Part shown: positions 44,104 to 54,729 of the stretch, in pieces
How the letters are laid out: the number at the start of each line of letters is the position of its first letter
Numbering within the stretch: the stretch's first letter is position 1
Notes under the pieces: model-generated
Databases searched by the model: none
What the model was told of the DNA's origin: nothing
Seen by the model: only the letters and a program-made list of their open reading frames with translations
Translations under genes and position numbers: made by a program
Origin: a bacterium
GTDB taxonomy: Bacteria; Armatimonadota; Abditibacteriia; Abditibacteriales; Abditibacteriaceae
Reading direction: 5' to 3'
Length of the DNA stretch: 64,000 bases
Assembly (NCBI GenBank): GCA_004172935.1
Contig: SDZD01000013.1
Coordinates: 62,001-126,000 of the forward strand

Positions 44104-45156
44104 ATGCATCCCTTTCAATATGAGCGCGCCCGCAACGCCAAAAGCGCGGTTTCAACTGTATCTCGCAACGCCTCATCAACCTTCATCGCAGGCGGCACCT
44201 CCCACATCGACTTGATGAAGGAAAACGTCCATCGCCCCGATCTAGTGGTCGATGTGTCTGGTCTGCCCCTGCAAAGCATCGCCGCTCAGGGCGGTGGCAT
44301 TCGCATCGGTGCCAACGTCTCCAACACACAGGTCGCCTATCACGCCGAAGTCGTGTCGCGCTACCCGGTGCTAAGCGAAGCCATTTTGGCTGGCGCTTCG
44401 GCTCAAATTCGCAACATGGCCTCGACAGCGGGCAACCCACTGCAACGCACTCGTTGCCCCTATTTTCGCGATACCAGCCAATCATGTAACAAGCGCGAAC
44501 CGGGAACAGGTTGCGCCGCCATCACCGGTATCAATCGTGTTCACGCCATCTTCGGCGCATCGGAAGCGTGCATCGCCACCCACCCCAGCGATATGGCGGT
44601 AGCACTTTCGGCGCTTGATGCCATCGTACAAACGCAAGGGCCACGCGGCAACCGCTCGATTCCCTTTCCCGAATTTCATCGCCTCCCCGAAAACACCCCA
44701 CAGCTCGACACCGTGTTGCAACAGGGCGAACTCATCACCTCGATTGACTTACCAACTTTCAGTGGGCGTTCGCACTACCTCAAAGCCCGCGAGCGCGCCT
44801 CCTATGCCTTTGCTCTGGTTTCGTGCGCCGTAACTCTGGAGATGGATGGCGCCACTATCCGCCGCGCCCGTATCGCGCTCGGCGGCGTGGCCCACAAACC
44901 CTGGCGCACCCCCGAAGCCGAAGCGATGTTAGCTGGCAAAGCCCCATCCGAAACGCTGTTTCGTGAAGCCGCCCGCGCTGCTTTCGCGAACGCCAAACCA
45001 CTGGAACACAACGCCTACAAAATCCCGCTAGGCCAAAACCTCATGGTGCGTGCCCTCATGGAAACATCGGGACTGCTGCCACTGCAAGGCCCAGCAGGAA
45101 CAGCTCTAGCCTCCAGCGCGGGCGGAGTCGCTGGCATTATTCCCCTCACAGCCTAA
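44104..45156 (+). CDS. Molybdenum hydroxylase FAD subunit (PaoB/YagS-type)
   Basis: 350 residues with the FAD-binding motif FIAGGTSHIDLMKE and ILAGASAQIRNMASTAGNPLQ. The insertion TRCPYFRDTSQSCNKREPGTGC matches the extra [4Fe-4S] cluster loop of the E. coli periplasmic aldehyde oxidoreductase PaoB. The C-terminal CO dehydrogenase flavoprotein domain follows. Middle subunit of the predicted PaoABC complex. Confidence 0.92.
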   Translation: MHPFQYERARNAKSAVSTVSRNASSTFIAGGTSHIDLMKENVHRPDLVVDVSGLPLQSIAAQGGGIRIGANVSNTQVAYHAEVVSRYPVLSEAILAGASAQIRNMASTAGNPLQRTRCPYFRDTSQSCNKREPGTGCAAITGINRVHAIFGASEACIATHPSDMAVALSALDAIVQTQGPRGNRSIPFPEFHRLPENTPQLDTVLQQGELITSIDLPTFSGRSHYLKARERASYAFALVSCAVTLEMDGATIRRARIALGGVAHKPWRTPEAEAMLAGKAPSETLFREAARAAFANAKPLEHNAYKIPLGQNLMVRALMETSGLLPLQGPAGTALASSAGGVAGIIPLTA

Positions 45157-45196
45157 AACCAATCAGAGCGCCCTAGTCGGCGGTCACCAAACATCT

Positions 45197-47377
45197 ATGC
45201 AAGCCATTGGAAAACCACTCGACCGTGTTGATGGTCGTCTCAAAGTCACCGGAGCCGCCACTTACGCGGCAGAATTCGAGCTGCCGAATATGGTTCACGC
45301 CGCGCTCGTTCAATCGGGTGTCGGCGCTGGCCGGATTTCAGGGGTGGACGATTCACAGGCCCGTCGCATCAAAGGCGTGTTAGAGGTCATTACCTTTGCC
45401 AACGCCCCCAAACTAGGTGTTCCGGCAGCACGGCCTAGTTCGCTCACCCAACCTCTATTCGGCGGCCCCAACGTCGAATACAACGGCCAGCATTTGGGCG
45501 TTGTCGTTGCCGACACACTAGAAAGAGCAAGGCAAGGCGCCGAACTGGTGCGCTTTCAATACGACGCTCAAAAGCCGCGCATCGAAATGGCCGACTTCAA
45601 AAGCGACGCCTTCACTCTCGCCGATGCGCCTGCCAAAACGCGAGGTGATTTAAACGCGGGCCGCGCCAATGCCGCCCAAATCGTCACAGCCAGCTACGAC
45701 CTCCCCAGCGAGCACCACAACCCGATGGAACCACACGCCACAATCGCGGTGTGGAATGGCGATAACCTGACGGTATATGATGCCTCGCAGGGCGTGCAAG
45801 CGTGCCGCGAAACCCTCGCCCAAACATTCGATATACCCATCGAAAACGTGCGCGTCATTTGCCCCTTCGTGGGCGGCGGCTTCGGCTCCAAAGGGACCAT
45901 GTGGATGCATGTTCCAATCGCCGCGATGGCAGCCAAACTCGTTGGACGCCCAGTGAAATTGGTTCTGCGCCGCCAGGAAATGTTCACAGGACATGGCCAC
46001 CGCGCTCACACCATCCAGGAAATGGAAGTGGGGGCACAAGCCGATGGCAAGCTAACGATAGCCCGCCACAATTCGCTCAACGAGACCTCGATGCGCGACG
46101 AGTGGCGCGAGGACACCGGACGCATGACGGGCATGATGTACGCTTGCGACAACGTAGAAACCAGCGAAAAGCTGATCCGCATCAACAAGATGCCGCCGAC
46201 CTTCATGCGCGCCCCCGGCGAAGCAGCCAGCAGCGTGGCCTTAGAGTGCGCCATTGATGAATTAGCTGTCAAATTGGGCATGGACCCAATTGATCTGCGC
46301 CTTCGCAACGAAACCCAGACCGACGGCTCCCTGAAAAAGCCGTTCTCCAGTCGCGCCCTCAAAGAGTGCCTGACCGTCGGACGCGACAAATTCGGTTGGA
46401 GCGAGCGCAAAATGGAACCCGGTACAAACCGCGAAGGCCGCTATTTGGTCGGCTACGGCGTCGCCAGTGCCACTTACCCCGCCAACTTCCGCCCCTCCAG
46501 CGCGCGCATGACTTTGATGCAAAACGGCTCGGTGCTGGTGCAAAGCTCCTCCCATGACTTGGGTACGGGCGCCTACACCATCTTCACGCAAATTGCAGCC
46601 GAGGAGTTCGGGGTTCCCGTCGAAAACGTGCGCGTCGAAATGGGCGACACCAAACTCCCCGAAGGCGTCTTGGCCGGTGGCTCAGCCACTTCGGCTTCGA
46701 CGGGTTCGGCCATCCTTGAAGCAGCCAAAGCCCTCAAGACTCGCCTCATCTCACTGGCCACTGCCACTGAAGGCGGGCCTGTTTCGGGAATGGCGACCAA
46801 AGATGTCAAAGCCGAAGATGGTCGAGTTTTCTCGGCCAAAGACCCATCCATTGGCCTTTCTTACACCGATGTATTGAAGCTATCGGGCCAATTACGCGCC
46901 GATGCCCTCGGCTCCAACGGTAAAGCGCAACGCCCTGATTTGTCCTACTACTCGTTCGGCGCCCAGTTCTCCAAGGTGCGCGTCGATCTGGAGCTAGGCC
47001 AAATTCGCGTCGAGAAGATGCTCGGCGTCTACGGCGCGGGCCGCATCCTCAACGCCAAAACCGCGCGTTCACAAATGCTCGGCGGACTCATCTGGGGCAT
47101 CGGCATGGCGCTGCACGAACACACAATGTACGACCCCAACACCGCGCGCGTGGTGACACGCAACTTGGCCGACTATCACATCCCCAGTTGCGCCGACACG
47201 CCCGAAATCGAGGTCGAGTTCATTCCCGAACAAGATACCCAGATGTCGCCTATCGGCGCCAAAGGCATCGGCGAAATTGGCATCGTGGGCGTTGCCGCCT
47301 CCATCGCCAATGCGGTTTATAATGCCACAGGAAAACGCATCCGCGAGTTCCCCCTGACCCCGGATAAGCTGGTTTAA
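45197..47377 (+). CDS. Molybdenum hydroxylase catalytic subunit (PaoC/YagR-type)
   Basis: 726-residue xanthine oxidase-family large subunit that binds the molybdopterin cofactor. Seen: GAATYAAEFELPNMVHAALVQS, CPFVGGGFGSKGTMWMH, RAPGEAASSVALECAIDELA, and the catalytic Glu in AKGIGEIGIVG near the C-terminus. Length and neighbours point to an aldehyde oxidoreductase of the PaoABC type. In E. coli this complex is exported with the Tat signal of PaoA; here the same would depend on the unusual internal motif. XdhC follows directly. Confidence 0.93.
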   Translation: MQAIGKPLDRVDGRLKVTGAATYAAEFELPNMVHAALVQSGVGAGRISGVDDSQARRIKGVLEVITFANAPKLGVPAARPSSLTQPLFGGPNVEYNGQHLGVVVADTLERARQGAELVRFQYDAQKPRIEMADFKSDAFTLADAPAKTRGDLNAGRANAAQIVTASYDLPSEHHNPMEPHATIAVWNGDNLTVYDASQGVQACRETLAQTFDIPIENVRVICPFVGGGFGSKGTMWMHVPIAAMAAKLVGRPVKLVLRRQEMFTGHGHRAHTIQEMEVGAQADGKLTIARHNSLNETSMRDEWREDTGRMTGMMYACDNVETSEKLIRINKMPPTFMRAPGEAASSVALECAIDELAVKLGMDPIDLRLRNETQTDGSLKKPFSSRALKECLTVGRDKFGWSERKMEPGTNREGRYLVGYGVASATYPANFRPSSARMTLMQNGSVLVQSSSHDLGTGAYTIFTQIAAEEFGVPVENVRVEMGDTKLPEGVLAGGSATSASTGSAILEAAKALKTRLISLATATEGGPVSGMATKDVKAEDGRVFSAKDPSIGLSYTDVLKLSGQLRADALGSNGKAQRPDLSYYSFGAQFSKVRVDLELGQIRVEKMLGVYGAGRILNAKTARSQMLGGLIWGIGMALHEHTMYDPNTARVVTRNLADYHIPSCADTPEIEVEFIPEQDTQMSPIGAKGIGEIGIVGVAASIANAVYNATGKRIREFPLTPDKLV

Positions 47378-48319
47378 ATGCACGAACGCGACGCCATTTT
47401 AGAACTCTGGAAAAAAAGTGAACGCTCGGTGTTGGCGACGGTAGTCGAAGTCAAAGGCTCGGCCTACCGCCGCGCCGGAGCGCGAATGCTGCTCACTGAC
47501 CGGGGCCACAGCGCGGGTGTCATCAATGGCGGTTGCCTCGACGCCGATTTATACGCCCGCACCCAACAAATTCTCGAAACCGGACAAGCCCAACTCGCCA
47601 TCTACGACACGACATCCGCTCAGGACATCGTCTTCGGCTTAGGGCTTGGCTGTCGTGGGGTCGTGAAAATCCTGCTCGAACCCGCGCGCGACTTGCGTTG
47701 GCTCGGCGAAAACGTCACCGTTGAAGTGGGCTACGAAGGCGAACAACTGGGCACACGCCTCGCCGACAAAGAAGCCACTCGCACTCAAGGCACCTACGTC
47801 CAAAAGCTAGAACCGCCCCAGCCGCTTCTCATATTTGGTGCGGGGGCCGATGTCGCCCCTCTTCAATCCATCGGAAAAACGCTTGGTTGGGACGTGCAAG
47901 TCTTCGATTTACGCGCCCCCAACCCAGAGCGCCCCGTCTTCGTTGAGTCACAGTTTCACCAGCCCGACAAACTGACCAAACTCGAAGTCCCCGAAGGCGC
48001 CGCCTGTGTCATCATGACACACAACTTCCTCCACGATTTAGAGCTGCTCAAAACGCTTCTCCCTTCCAGCGCATCTTACATTGGCATTCTAGGCCCAAGG
48101 CGCCGCACTAACGAACTGCTCGAAAAGATGAGCGAGGAAACTCTGTTTCCCCCGGTTAATGCCACTGACGAACAACTGGAACGCCTTTTCGCCCCCATCG
48201 GACTCGATATGGGTGCCGAAACTCCCGAAGAAATTGCACTCTCCATCATCGCCGAAATCCAGCGCGTACGACGTGGTAAAAGTGGGACGAGTCTGCGCGA
48301 ACGCGGGAGCATCCATTGA
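47378..48319 (+). CDS. XdhC/PaoD-like molybdenum cofactor insertion chaperone
   Basis: 313 residues, XdhC family: N-terminal VLATVVEVKGSAYRRAGARM and INGGCLDADLYAR, C-terminal Rossmann-like domain (LLIFGAGADVAPL, IMTHNFLHDLELL, YIGILGPRRRTNELL). Such proteins bind and sulfurate the cofactor and load it into the apoenzyme. The start codon follows the paoC-like stop without a gap; the end overlaps the next gene by four bases. Confidence 0.92.
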   Translation: MHERDAILELWKKSERSVLATVVEVKGSAYRRAGARMLLTDRGHSAGVINGGCLDADLYARTQQILETGQAQLAIYDTTSAQDIVFGLGLGCRGVVKILLEPARDLRWLGENVTVEVGYEGEQLGTRLADKEATRTQGTYVQKLEPPQPLLIFGAGADVAPLQSIGKTLGWDVQVFDLRAPNPERPVFVESQFHQPDKLTKLEVPEGAACVIMTHNFLHDLELLKTLLPSSASYIGILGPRRRTNELLEKMSEETLFPPVNATDEQLERLFAPIGLDMGAETPEEIALSIIAEIQRVRRGKSGTSLRERGSIH

Positions 48320-48915
48320 GTCAGTCGCGCATAGCAATCGTGGTTTTGGCAGCGGGCACTTCGTCGCGTATGGGAAGCCCCAAGCAGCTCATCGAAGTCG
48401 AGGGCCAAACACTCATCCATCGCACAGTCCGAACCGCGCTGGCTTCCCTAGCCGCTTCGGTGGTCGTCACCACATCCGATAATGGCGTCGATTTCGAGGC
48501 CGAACTCCACGGCCAACAATGGACGCGCGCCCTCGTAGAAAACCCGCAATTAGGCCAATCGCAATCCATAAAAGCCGGACTGGCCACAGCCGAATCGCTG
48601 GATAACATTGACGCAGTCCTCTTCACTCCCTGCGATTTACCTCTGCTTTCAACCTCTCATCTAAACGACCTCATCACGACCTATCAAAGCGGCCTATGGA
48701 AAATCGTAACCTCATGCTACGACGATGTGTTGGGCGCCCCTCTCATCGTAGCGCGCGAGTTGTGGCCCGAACTCCACGCCCTTGAGGGCGATGTCGGCGC
48801 CCGCAAAATACTCCCCCTCCACAGACAATCAACCACCTCGATACCGTGGCAGCAAGGCCAATTCGACCTCGACACCCCCGCCGATGTCACCAAATACACA
48901 CAACGTAAGTTCTGA
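48316..48915 (+). CDS. MocA-like molybdenum cofactor nucleotidyltransferase
   Basis: 199 residues with the GT-A nucleotidyltransferase signature VVLAAGTSSRMGSPKQLI, the Asp-containing FTPCDLPLLSTSHL, and GAPLIVAREL and FDLDTPADV near the end. MocA/MobA-type: adds CMP (or GMP) to molybdopterin, consistent with an operon for a PaoABC-type enzyme that uses the cytosine dinucleotide form. TTG start overlapping the xdhC stop (TTGA). Confidence 0.9.
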   Translation: MSQSRIAIVVLAAGTSSRMGSPKQLIEVEGQTLIHRTVRTALASLAASVVVTTSDNGVDFEAELHGQQWTRALVENPQLGQSQSIKAGLATAESLDNIDAVLFTPCDLPLLSTSHLNDLITTYQSGLWKIVTSCYDDVLGAPLIVARELWPELHALEGDVGARKILPLHRQSTTSIPWQQGQFDLDTPADVTKYTQRKF

Positions 48916-49040
48916 CAAAAGTCTGAACTCACAAGCACCTCGAAAAGCGAGCATTTTCAGAGCGCAGCGTCAGATTTTTTTCAGGGTGCATTTCTAAAAT
49001 TTCTCGTAACAACGGCAGTAGCTCGTTGCGAAGAGAAACA

Positions 49041-49544
49041 ATGAAAACCACTCAATACATCGCGTTAGCAACTCTTTTGACAGGAAGCGCTTCCATAGCA
49101 AACGCCTCAGTCGCAAGAAATTCCACGCCTTCCGAAATGGTCGGCAAATGGCGTTGGTCTACCCAGTCACTCATCAACTACGAAAACCAAACGACGGGTT
49201 CGATTGATGGCAGCGGCATGTCGACCTCCCTGACATTCACCAAAGACGGGCGCTACACCTTCAACTTCTACGTGAAGATGCGTACCTATAATTTGGTCAG
49301 CGAGGCCAACACCTACAGCGAAGGCACCGTCACCTGGAAAAACGGCCAATTCACGCTGCATCCGGTCAAAGGTCATTATCTCGGCTGGTACAACGGTAAG
49401 CAGAAAACCAATCGCGACATGACAACCGCCGAACGCCAAAAGAATACCCAGTGGCACTGGAAATGGGACATCAAAGATAACAAGCGCGTTCTCATGATGG
49501 GCATGACTCCGACCAACCTCAGCCAATTCAAGCGCGAAGGTTAA
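49041..49544 (+). CDS. Small secreted protein, lipocalin-like
   Basis: 167 residues. Signal peptide (YIALATLLTGSASIANA), then about 140 residues with GKWRWSTQSLINYENQ, TSLTFTKDGRYTFNFYVK, GTVTWKNGQFTLHPVKGHYL and WHWKWDIKDNKRVLMMG. The repeated pattern of a GxW start and beta strands is as in small lipocalin-like proteins. Function unknown. ATG at 49041 has AAGAG before it. Confidence 0.7.
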   Translation: MKTTQYIALATLLTGSASIANASVARNSTPSEMVGKWRWSTQSLINYENQTTGSIDGSGMSTSLTFTKDGRYTFNFYVKMRTYNLVSEANTYSEGTVTWKNGQFTLHPVKGHYLGWYNGKQKTNRDMTTAERQKNTQWHWKWDIKDNKRVLMMGMTPTNLSQFKREG

Positions 49545-49578
49545 TCCCGAAGTGCGCTCGTACCAACTCACACCAAAA

Positions 49579-49614
49579 CGAACAGCTCGACAAAATTGCT
49601 TGTCGAGCTGTTCG
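49579..49614. terminator. Hairpin between convergent genes
   Basis: CGAACAGCTCGACA and TGTCGAGCTGTTCG form a 14-bp perfect stem with an eight-base loop. On the minus strand it is followed by TTTT, so it can end the VOC-protein transcript; on the plus strand the T run is weak. Confidence 0.7.
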
Positions 49615-49620
49615 TGATTC

Positions 49621-49974
49621 TTATTCAGTTGCTTCCGTAAGCCGCACCGTCCGTCCATCAGGGTCTTTCACACTGCAAAAACGTCCCAACTCCGATGATT
49701 TGATCTCAGCCTTAATCTCCAACTCCATCAACAAACCACTCAACGATTCAACCTCAAAGCCGAGCATAGTGCTATCATCTGCCTCCGTCTGCCCCGCTTT
49801 CAGCGGGTAAATTTCCAGCACCAGCCCTCCAACTTCCGCCGCATAGTGCAACGGGCCAGAGCCATGCTGCTCCTGTCGAAAATCAAAACCGAAGGCGCTA
49901 TAAAAATCGCTCACAGCCTCCAAAGAAGCGCTACGCAAAACTAGTAGGGAGAGTGAGGGTATTCTTGAACTCAT
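49621..49974 (-). CDS. VOC-family (glyoxalase-like) protein
   Basis: 117-residue vicinal oxygen chelate fold: SLSLLVLRSASLEAVSDFYS, GGLVLEIYPL and CSVKDPDGRTVRLTE, where DPDG is the usual second-half turn. Metal ligands are not clear, so binding or resistance roles are as likely as catalysis. Downstream of the DUF1559 prepilin gene, 20 bases apart. Confidence 0.8.
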   Translation of the reverse strand: MSSRIPSLSLLVLRSASLEAVSDFYSAFGFDFRQEQHGSGPLHYAAEVGGLVLEIYPLKAGQTEADDSTMLGFEVESLSGLLMELEIKAEIKSSELGRFCSVKDPDGRTVRLTEATE

Positions 49975-49994
49975 AAGGCGACTTCAGTTTGCTC

Positions 49995-50879
<885 letters not shown>

Positions 50880-51099
50880 GATGGTTTCTTATGTGCCTCA
50901 TTCACACGTGACGATGTCAATAATGGCCCTTCCCATACTATCCATCTTTCTTTAAGTCCAAGCTAAGAGAACACTAATAACCCGATGGTAGGTGAAGTCC
51001 GAACCCATCAAACACAAGTTCAGAAAGGAGGCGCATTCCTCTTATTCCAGACTAAATCCATCCAAAACAGTAAGGAATGCGCCGCACAAACAAGCGTTT

Positions 51100-51810
51100 C
51101 TAATCGGCGACGGGCATTCCCGTCAGGTGGTCATAAAGCTCTGCCTCAGTCAACCAGCCCGCCTTATTGCCAGCCTTCACATAATACCACGAGATAGCGG
51201 GATTACTCTTGACGATGAGGACAGCCTTCTTCACGGGAACAACAACAGCCGTCTTGCCCCCGATGCTGCCCCGAAGCGGCGTGCTTTTGGTCGTCGTGGC
51301 CTTCACATTCACCGTGTAAAACGTGCGCGGCTTCCGAACGAGATCATAATTGCGCGTCAGATTCCATTCGTCTTTCGGCTGCCAAAATCCCGCCCATGAA
51401 GTCTCGGTCAAAGTGCCATCACCTTTGTAATCCACCCAACGCGCGAGGTGGGCCAACCGCTTAATCTTCTTGCCGTCGTACCAGTAAACGAGGTGTTCGT
51501 CATCATCACTCGGTCCCGGCGTATACACCACCACTTCAAAATAACGGTCGGCCTTATTAATTTTCGCCAGATAAAAACCTGTCGCTGCTTCGGTAAATTC
51601 GCCAGAAACGGTTAGCCCATTGATGCTCAACTGAAATTTGCTATCCGTGTCGTGAGTTTTCAGTGCGATGGTATCAAGCCGCCCATCCCCATTCAAATCG
51701 AATTTCAAATTCTTGTGCAAAGTCCGCCGCGAACTATCGGCCCCCGCATCATGGGCCAACCCCGATACCAACAGCGCACAAAGCACCCAGACAGAAAAGA
51801 CGAATCTCAT
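51100..51810 (-). CDS. Secreted protein with C-terminal SH3-like end
   Basis: 236 residues. Signal peptide FVFSVWVLCALLVSGLAHDAGA. Next, KFDLNGDGRLDTIALKT is an FG-GAP/EF-hand-like calcium loop as in VCBS-type repeats, and the C-terminal 60 residues (VLIVKSNPAISWYYVKAGNK, AGWLTEAEL) have the GWL-type pattern of bacterial SH3 domains. Function unknown; a cell-wall-associated role is possible. Confidence 0.6.
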   Translation of the reverse strand: MRFVFSVWVLCALLVSGLAHDAGADSSRRTLHKNLKFDLNGDGRLDTIALKTHDTDSKFQLSINGLTVSGEFTEAATGFYLAKINKADRYFEVVVYTPGPSDDDEHLVYWYDGKKIKRLAHLARWVDYKGDGTLTETSWAGFWQPKDEWNLTRNYDLVRKPRTFYTVNVKATTTKSTPLRGSIGGKTAVVVPVKKAVLIVKSNPAISWYYVKAGNKAGWLTEAELYDHLTGMPVAD

Positions 51811-52145
51811 AGCGACTATTTTAATTCGACTCTTCCTCTATGGCTGGTAATCTTTGGCATGTTCATATCAAACATATTCAGTGCGCACAGCGCCCCTGCT
51901 GTGTCCATGAAGATGGACAGGTGGCTTTAGCCAAATAGCGCGGACTTTAGTCCAGCGAACACATCCAGCGCGCAAAGCGCCCCTTATTTGACGCCTCATA
52001 CGCCGCCCCGCGCCAAAGTGCGGCACGAACGGGCGCTATCTGTCGACGAAGGTTGGGCGCCCGACATCGTCAGGGCAGATTTCGTTGGCGACGGTTTTAC
52101 ACCGCCAAAATGGGCAGAGCGTCCGACGCCCTGCCCTCAAACCTC
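51811..52145. repeat. Gene-free stretch with degenerate intergenic repeats
   Basis: No supported gene. CCAGCGCGCAAAGCGCCCCTTAT-type sequence (51965-51987) and the block CTGTCGACGAAGGTTGGGCG...AGGGCA (52040-52077) recur, joined together, at 60290-60351. The intervening bases are palindrome-rich (AAATAGCGCGGACTTTAG). This looks like remnants of one repeat family split by insertion or decay. Confidence 0.55.
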
Positions 52146-54611
52146 TTACCCCAGTTTCACCAGCGTTGCCCCTTCGCCACCATCATTGAGCGCAGCCAGT
52201 TCAAAGTCCGAGACACCGCTTGCACCGCGCAAGAACTTGTGAATCGCACCACGCAAAACTCCTGTGCCTCGTCCATGAACGATGCGAATCTCCTTCTTAT
52301 CGGCCAGTAATGCATCGTCTAAAAATGTCGAAAGCTCATCAAGCGCATCCTCGGTGTTGTAACCGATCAGGTTGATTTCGCCTCCCACGCTCCAGCTTTT
52401 GCGCGACTGAACGCCCGCAGTCGAAACCGCACCCGTCGTGCGTGGCGTAGTGACTTCGTTGAATTTCAATGCTAAGCGCATCGCCCCAACGCGCACTTCA
52501 ATTTTCTTAGCTGGCTGATCGACCGAAACCACTTCACCCTCACGGTCGAGCGATTTCACGCGCACGATCTGGCCAATCTTAGGAATCAACTGCTCCTGCG
52601 TATCGCCAAATTTGGGTCCCGTGGCAGGCTTAGGCAACTGAACGCGCTGTTGAATTGGCGCTTCGCCATCGCCGAAAGCGCGCACTCGTTCGCGCAGCGT
52701 GCGAAGGCGCCCACGCGCATCTTCCGTCCCTTTGTTTTCGCCACTGCCCCCCGATTCGCGCGCCGCGCGTCGCAATTCGCGCAATGCCTCATCGGCCTCT
52801 TTTTGCGCAGTCTCGACCAGTTCGCGCGCCTGTGAGCGCGCCTTCTCGATTTCCTTCTGCGCCTCGCGCTCTACACGGCTCAGCTTGCCTTCATATTCAC
52901 GGCGCAATCGTTCGGCAGTCGCCAATTCCTTTTCCGCTTCGCCAATCTGATTTTGCAATTCGCGCTGCGTCTGCTCCAAACGCTGCGAGACGGCTTCCTG
53001 ATCAATCCTATCGCTTCCCAGGTATCGTCGCGCCCGCCCAATCAAGTCGCCTGGCATTCCCAACCGCGCCGCGATGTCGAGCGCGTTCGAGGCACCCGGC
53101 ACACCGATACGCAAGTGATAGGTTGGGCTAAGCGTGGCCGGGTTGAACTCGACCGAAGCGTTCTCGAAGCGCCGCGCAGAAAGCGCGAACTGCTTCAATT
53201 CGCCATAGTGCGTGGTAGCCACCACGCGGGCACCGCGCCGCGACAGCGCGCGCAATACCGCTTTGGCAAGCGCCGCTCCCTCATCGGGGTCGGTTCCGGC
53301 GCCAATTTCGTCGAACAGCACCAAATCTCCTTCCTCAACGCGCTTCAAAATGCCGACGATATTTTTCAGGTGTCCACTGAAAGTCGAAAGCGATTGCTCG
53401 ATGCTCTGCTCATCGCCAATATCGACGTGAATGCCCTTGGGTAAATGCAGCCACGAGCCTTCATCGACTGGAATATGCAAGCCGCATCCAATCATCCCCG
53501 TCAGCAAACCGATCACCTTAAGCACGATGGTCTTGCCTCCGGTGTTGGGGCCAGTCAGCATCATCACGTCGAAATCGCCGCGTTCGGTCACTGCCGATTC
53601 GTCGCCTAACCGAATATCGTTGGGCACGCATCCTTCAACCAGAGGATGGCGCGCGCGCTTCAAATTCCACCCCGTCACATCATCGCGCAACAGCGGTTCA
53701 ATCGCTTCCATACGAAGCGATAACTGCGCCTTGGCGAAAGCAAAATCCAGTTGTCCGGCGGCTTCCTGGGTACGAATCAATTCGTCAGCAGCCCCACCAG
53801 CCAAAGCCGACAACCCGCGCAGCACATCAATAATCGCTTCGCGTTCTTCAACCACCAATTCGCGAATGCGGTTGTTGAGGTCAACCACTTCCTGCGGCTC
53901 GATAAAGACGGCGTTACCGCTTCCACTGCGGTCGTGAACGATGCCGCGCACCGAACCGCGCGATTCAGCTTTGACGGGCAAGCAGTAGCGCCCATCGCGC
54001 ATGGTGATGAAGGCGTCTTGCAAGTGCGGAGTCACACGTGGGTCGCTGAGCATACTGCGCAAGCGCGATTGGACTTGCGCTTGCGCTTGCCGCATGTTGG
54101 CGCGCGCCCGTCTCAAATCCAATGAGGCTTCATCTTTGATTTCACCGTTATCGTCGATGCTCTCAAAAATCACTTTTTCCAGCGCAGGCTGTGGGAACAA
54201 CCCTTCCGAGAGATCGAGCAAAAGCGGGAATTCGTCTTCCTGTTCTGGCTGCAAATCGCGCAAAGCGCGTCGCAACTGGCGTGCGCCTTCGGCAAAATGT
54301 CCTATTTCAAGCAGTGGCAACGCTTCCAGAGTCGCCCCGATCTGAGCGGTTTTCACCGACTCAGAAATATCGCGCAACCCGCCAAATGGCGGAAAGCGCA
54401 CCGAATCAATGAAACGGCGCGCTTCCGAAGTGGCGCGCAAACGGCGCCGAGCCTCGATATTCGAGTTCGCCGGTTTCAATTTGTGGACGAGTTCTCGTCC
54501 CAAATCACAAGCGCAATGTCCTTCAAGTCGACTGAGGACTTTAGGTAGCTCTAATCGCTCCAACGGTCGCGGATGATAATAGAGGGAGGTATCAGTTCTT
54601 TCGTGTCGCAT
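52146..54611 (-). CDS. mutS2: Endonuclease MutS2
   Basis: 821-residue MutS2: lacks the mismatch-recognition domain I, has the core/clamp region, the ABC ATPase with Walker A GPNTGGKT and DLVLFDEIGAGTDPDEGAAL, a long coiled-coil (RLEQTQRELQNQIGEAEKEL), and a C-terminal Smr nuclease domain with IVHGRGTGVLRGAIHKFLR. MutS2 limits recombination and rescues collided ribosomes in some bacteria. The ATG at 54611 starts the conserved region; the frame runs 33 codons farther but without family support. No mutL or mutS nearby. Confidence 0.95.
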   Translation of the reverse strand: MRHERTDTSLYYHPRPLERLELPKVLSRLEGHCACDLGRELVHKLKPANSNIEARRRLRATSEARRFIDSVRFPPFGGLRDISESVKTAQIGATLEALPLLEIGHFAEGARQLRRALRDLQPEQEDEFPLLLDLSEGLFPQPALEKVIFESIDDNGEIKDEASLDLRRARANMRQAQAQVQSRLRSMLSDPRVTPHLQDAFITMRDGRYCLPVKAESRGSVRGIVHDRSGSGNAVFIEPQEVVDLNNRIRELVVEEREAIIDVLRGLSALAGGAADELIRTQEAAGQLDFAFAKAQLSLRMEAIEPLLRDDVTGWNLKRARHPLVEGCVPNDIRLGDESAVTERGDFDVMMLTGPNTGGKTIVLKVIGLLTGMIGCGLHIPVDEGSWLHLPKGIHVDIGDEQSIEQSLSTFSGHLKNIVGILKRVEEGDLVLFDEIGAGTDPDEGAALAKAVLRALSRRGARVVATTHYGELKQFALSARRFENASVEFNPATLSPTYHLRIGVPGASNALDIAARLGMPGDLIGRARRYLGSDRIDQEAVSQRLEQTQRELQNQIGEAEKELATAERLRREYEGKLSRVEREAQKEIEKARSQARELVETAQKEADEALRELRRAARESGGSGENKGTEDARGRLRTLRERVRAFGDGEAPIQQRVQLPKPATGPKFGDTQEQLIPKIGQIVRVKSLDREGEVVSVDQPAKKIEVRVGAMRLALKFNEVTTPRTTGAVSTAGVQSRKSWSVGGEINLIGYNTEDALDELSTFLDDALLADKKEIRIVHGRGTGVLRGAIHKFLRGASGVSDFELAALNDGGEGATLVKLG

Positions 54612-54729
54612 GTCAATTGCCCAAAAGTCTAGCGTGGGCACAATGAAATTCTGGACGAATGAAACACCCAAAGGACCGCATCCAATTCCAAAACCCTGAC
54701 AGGCCCCCAATCCCCCCTATCGTGTCCCA

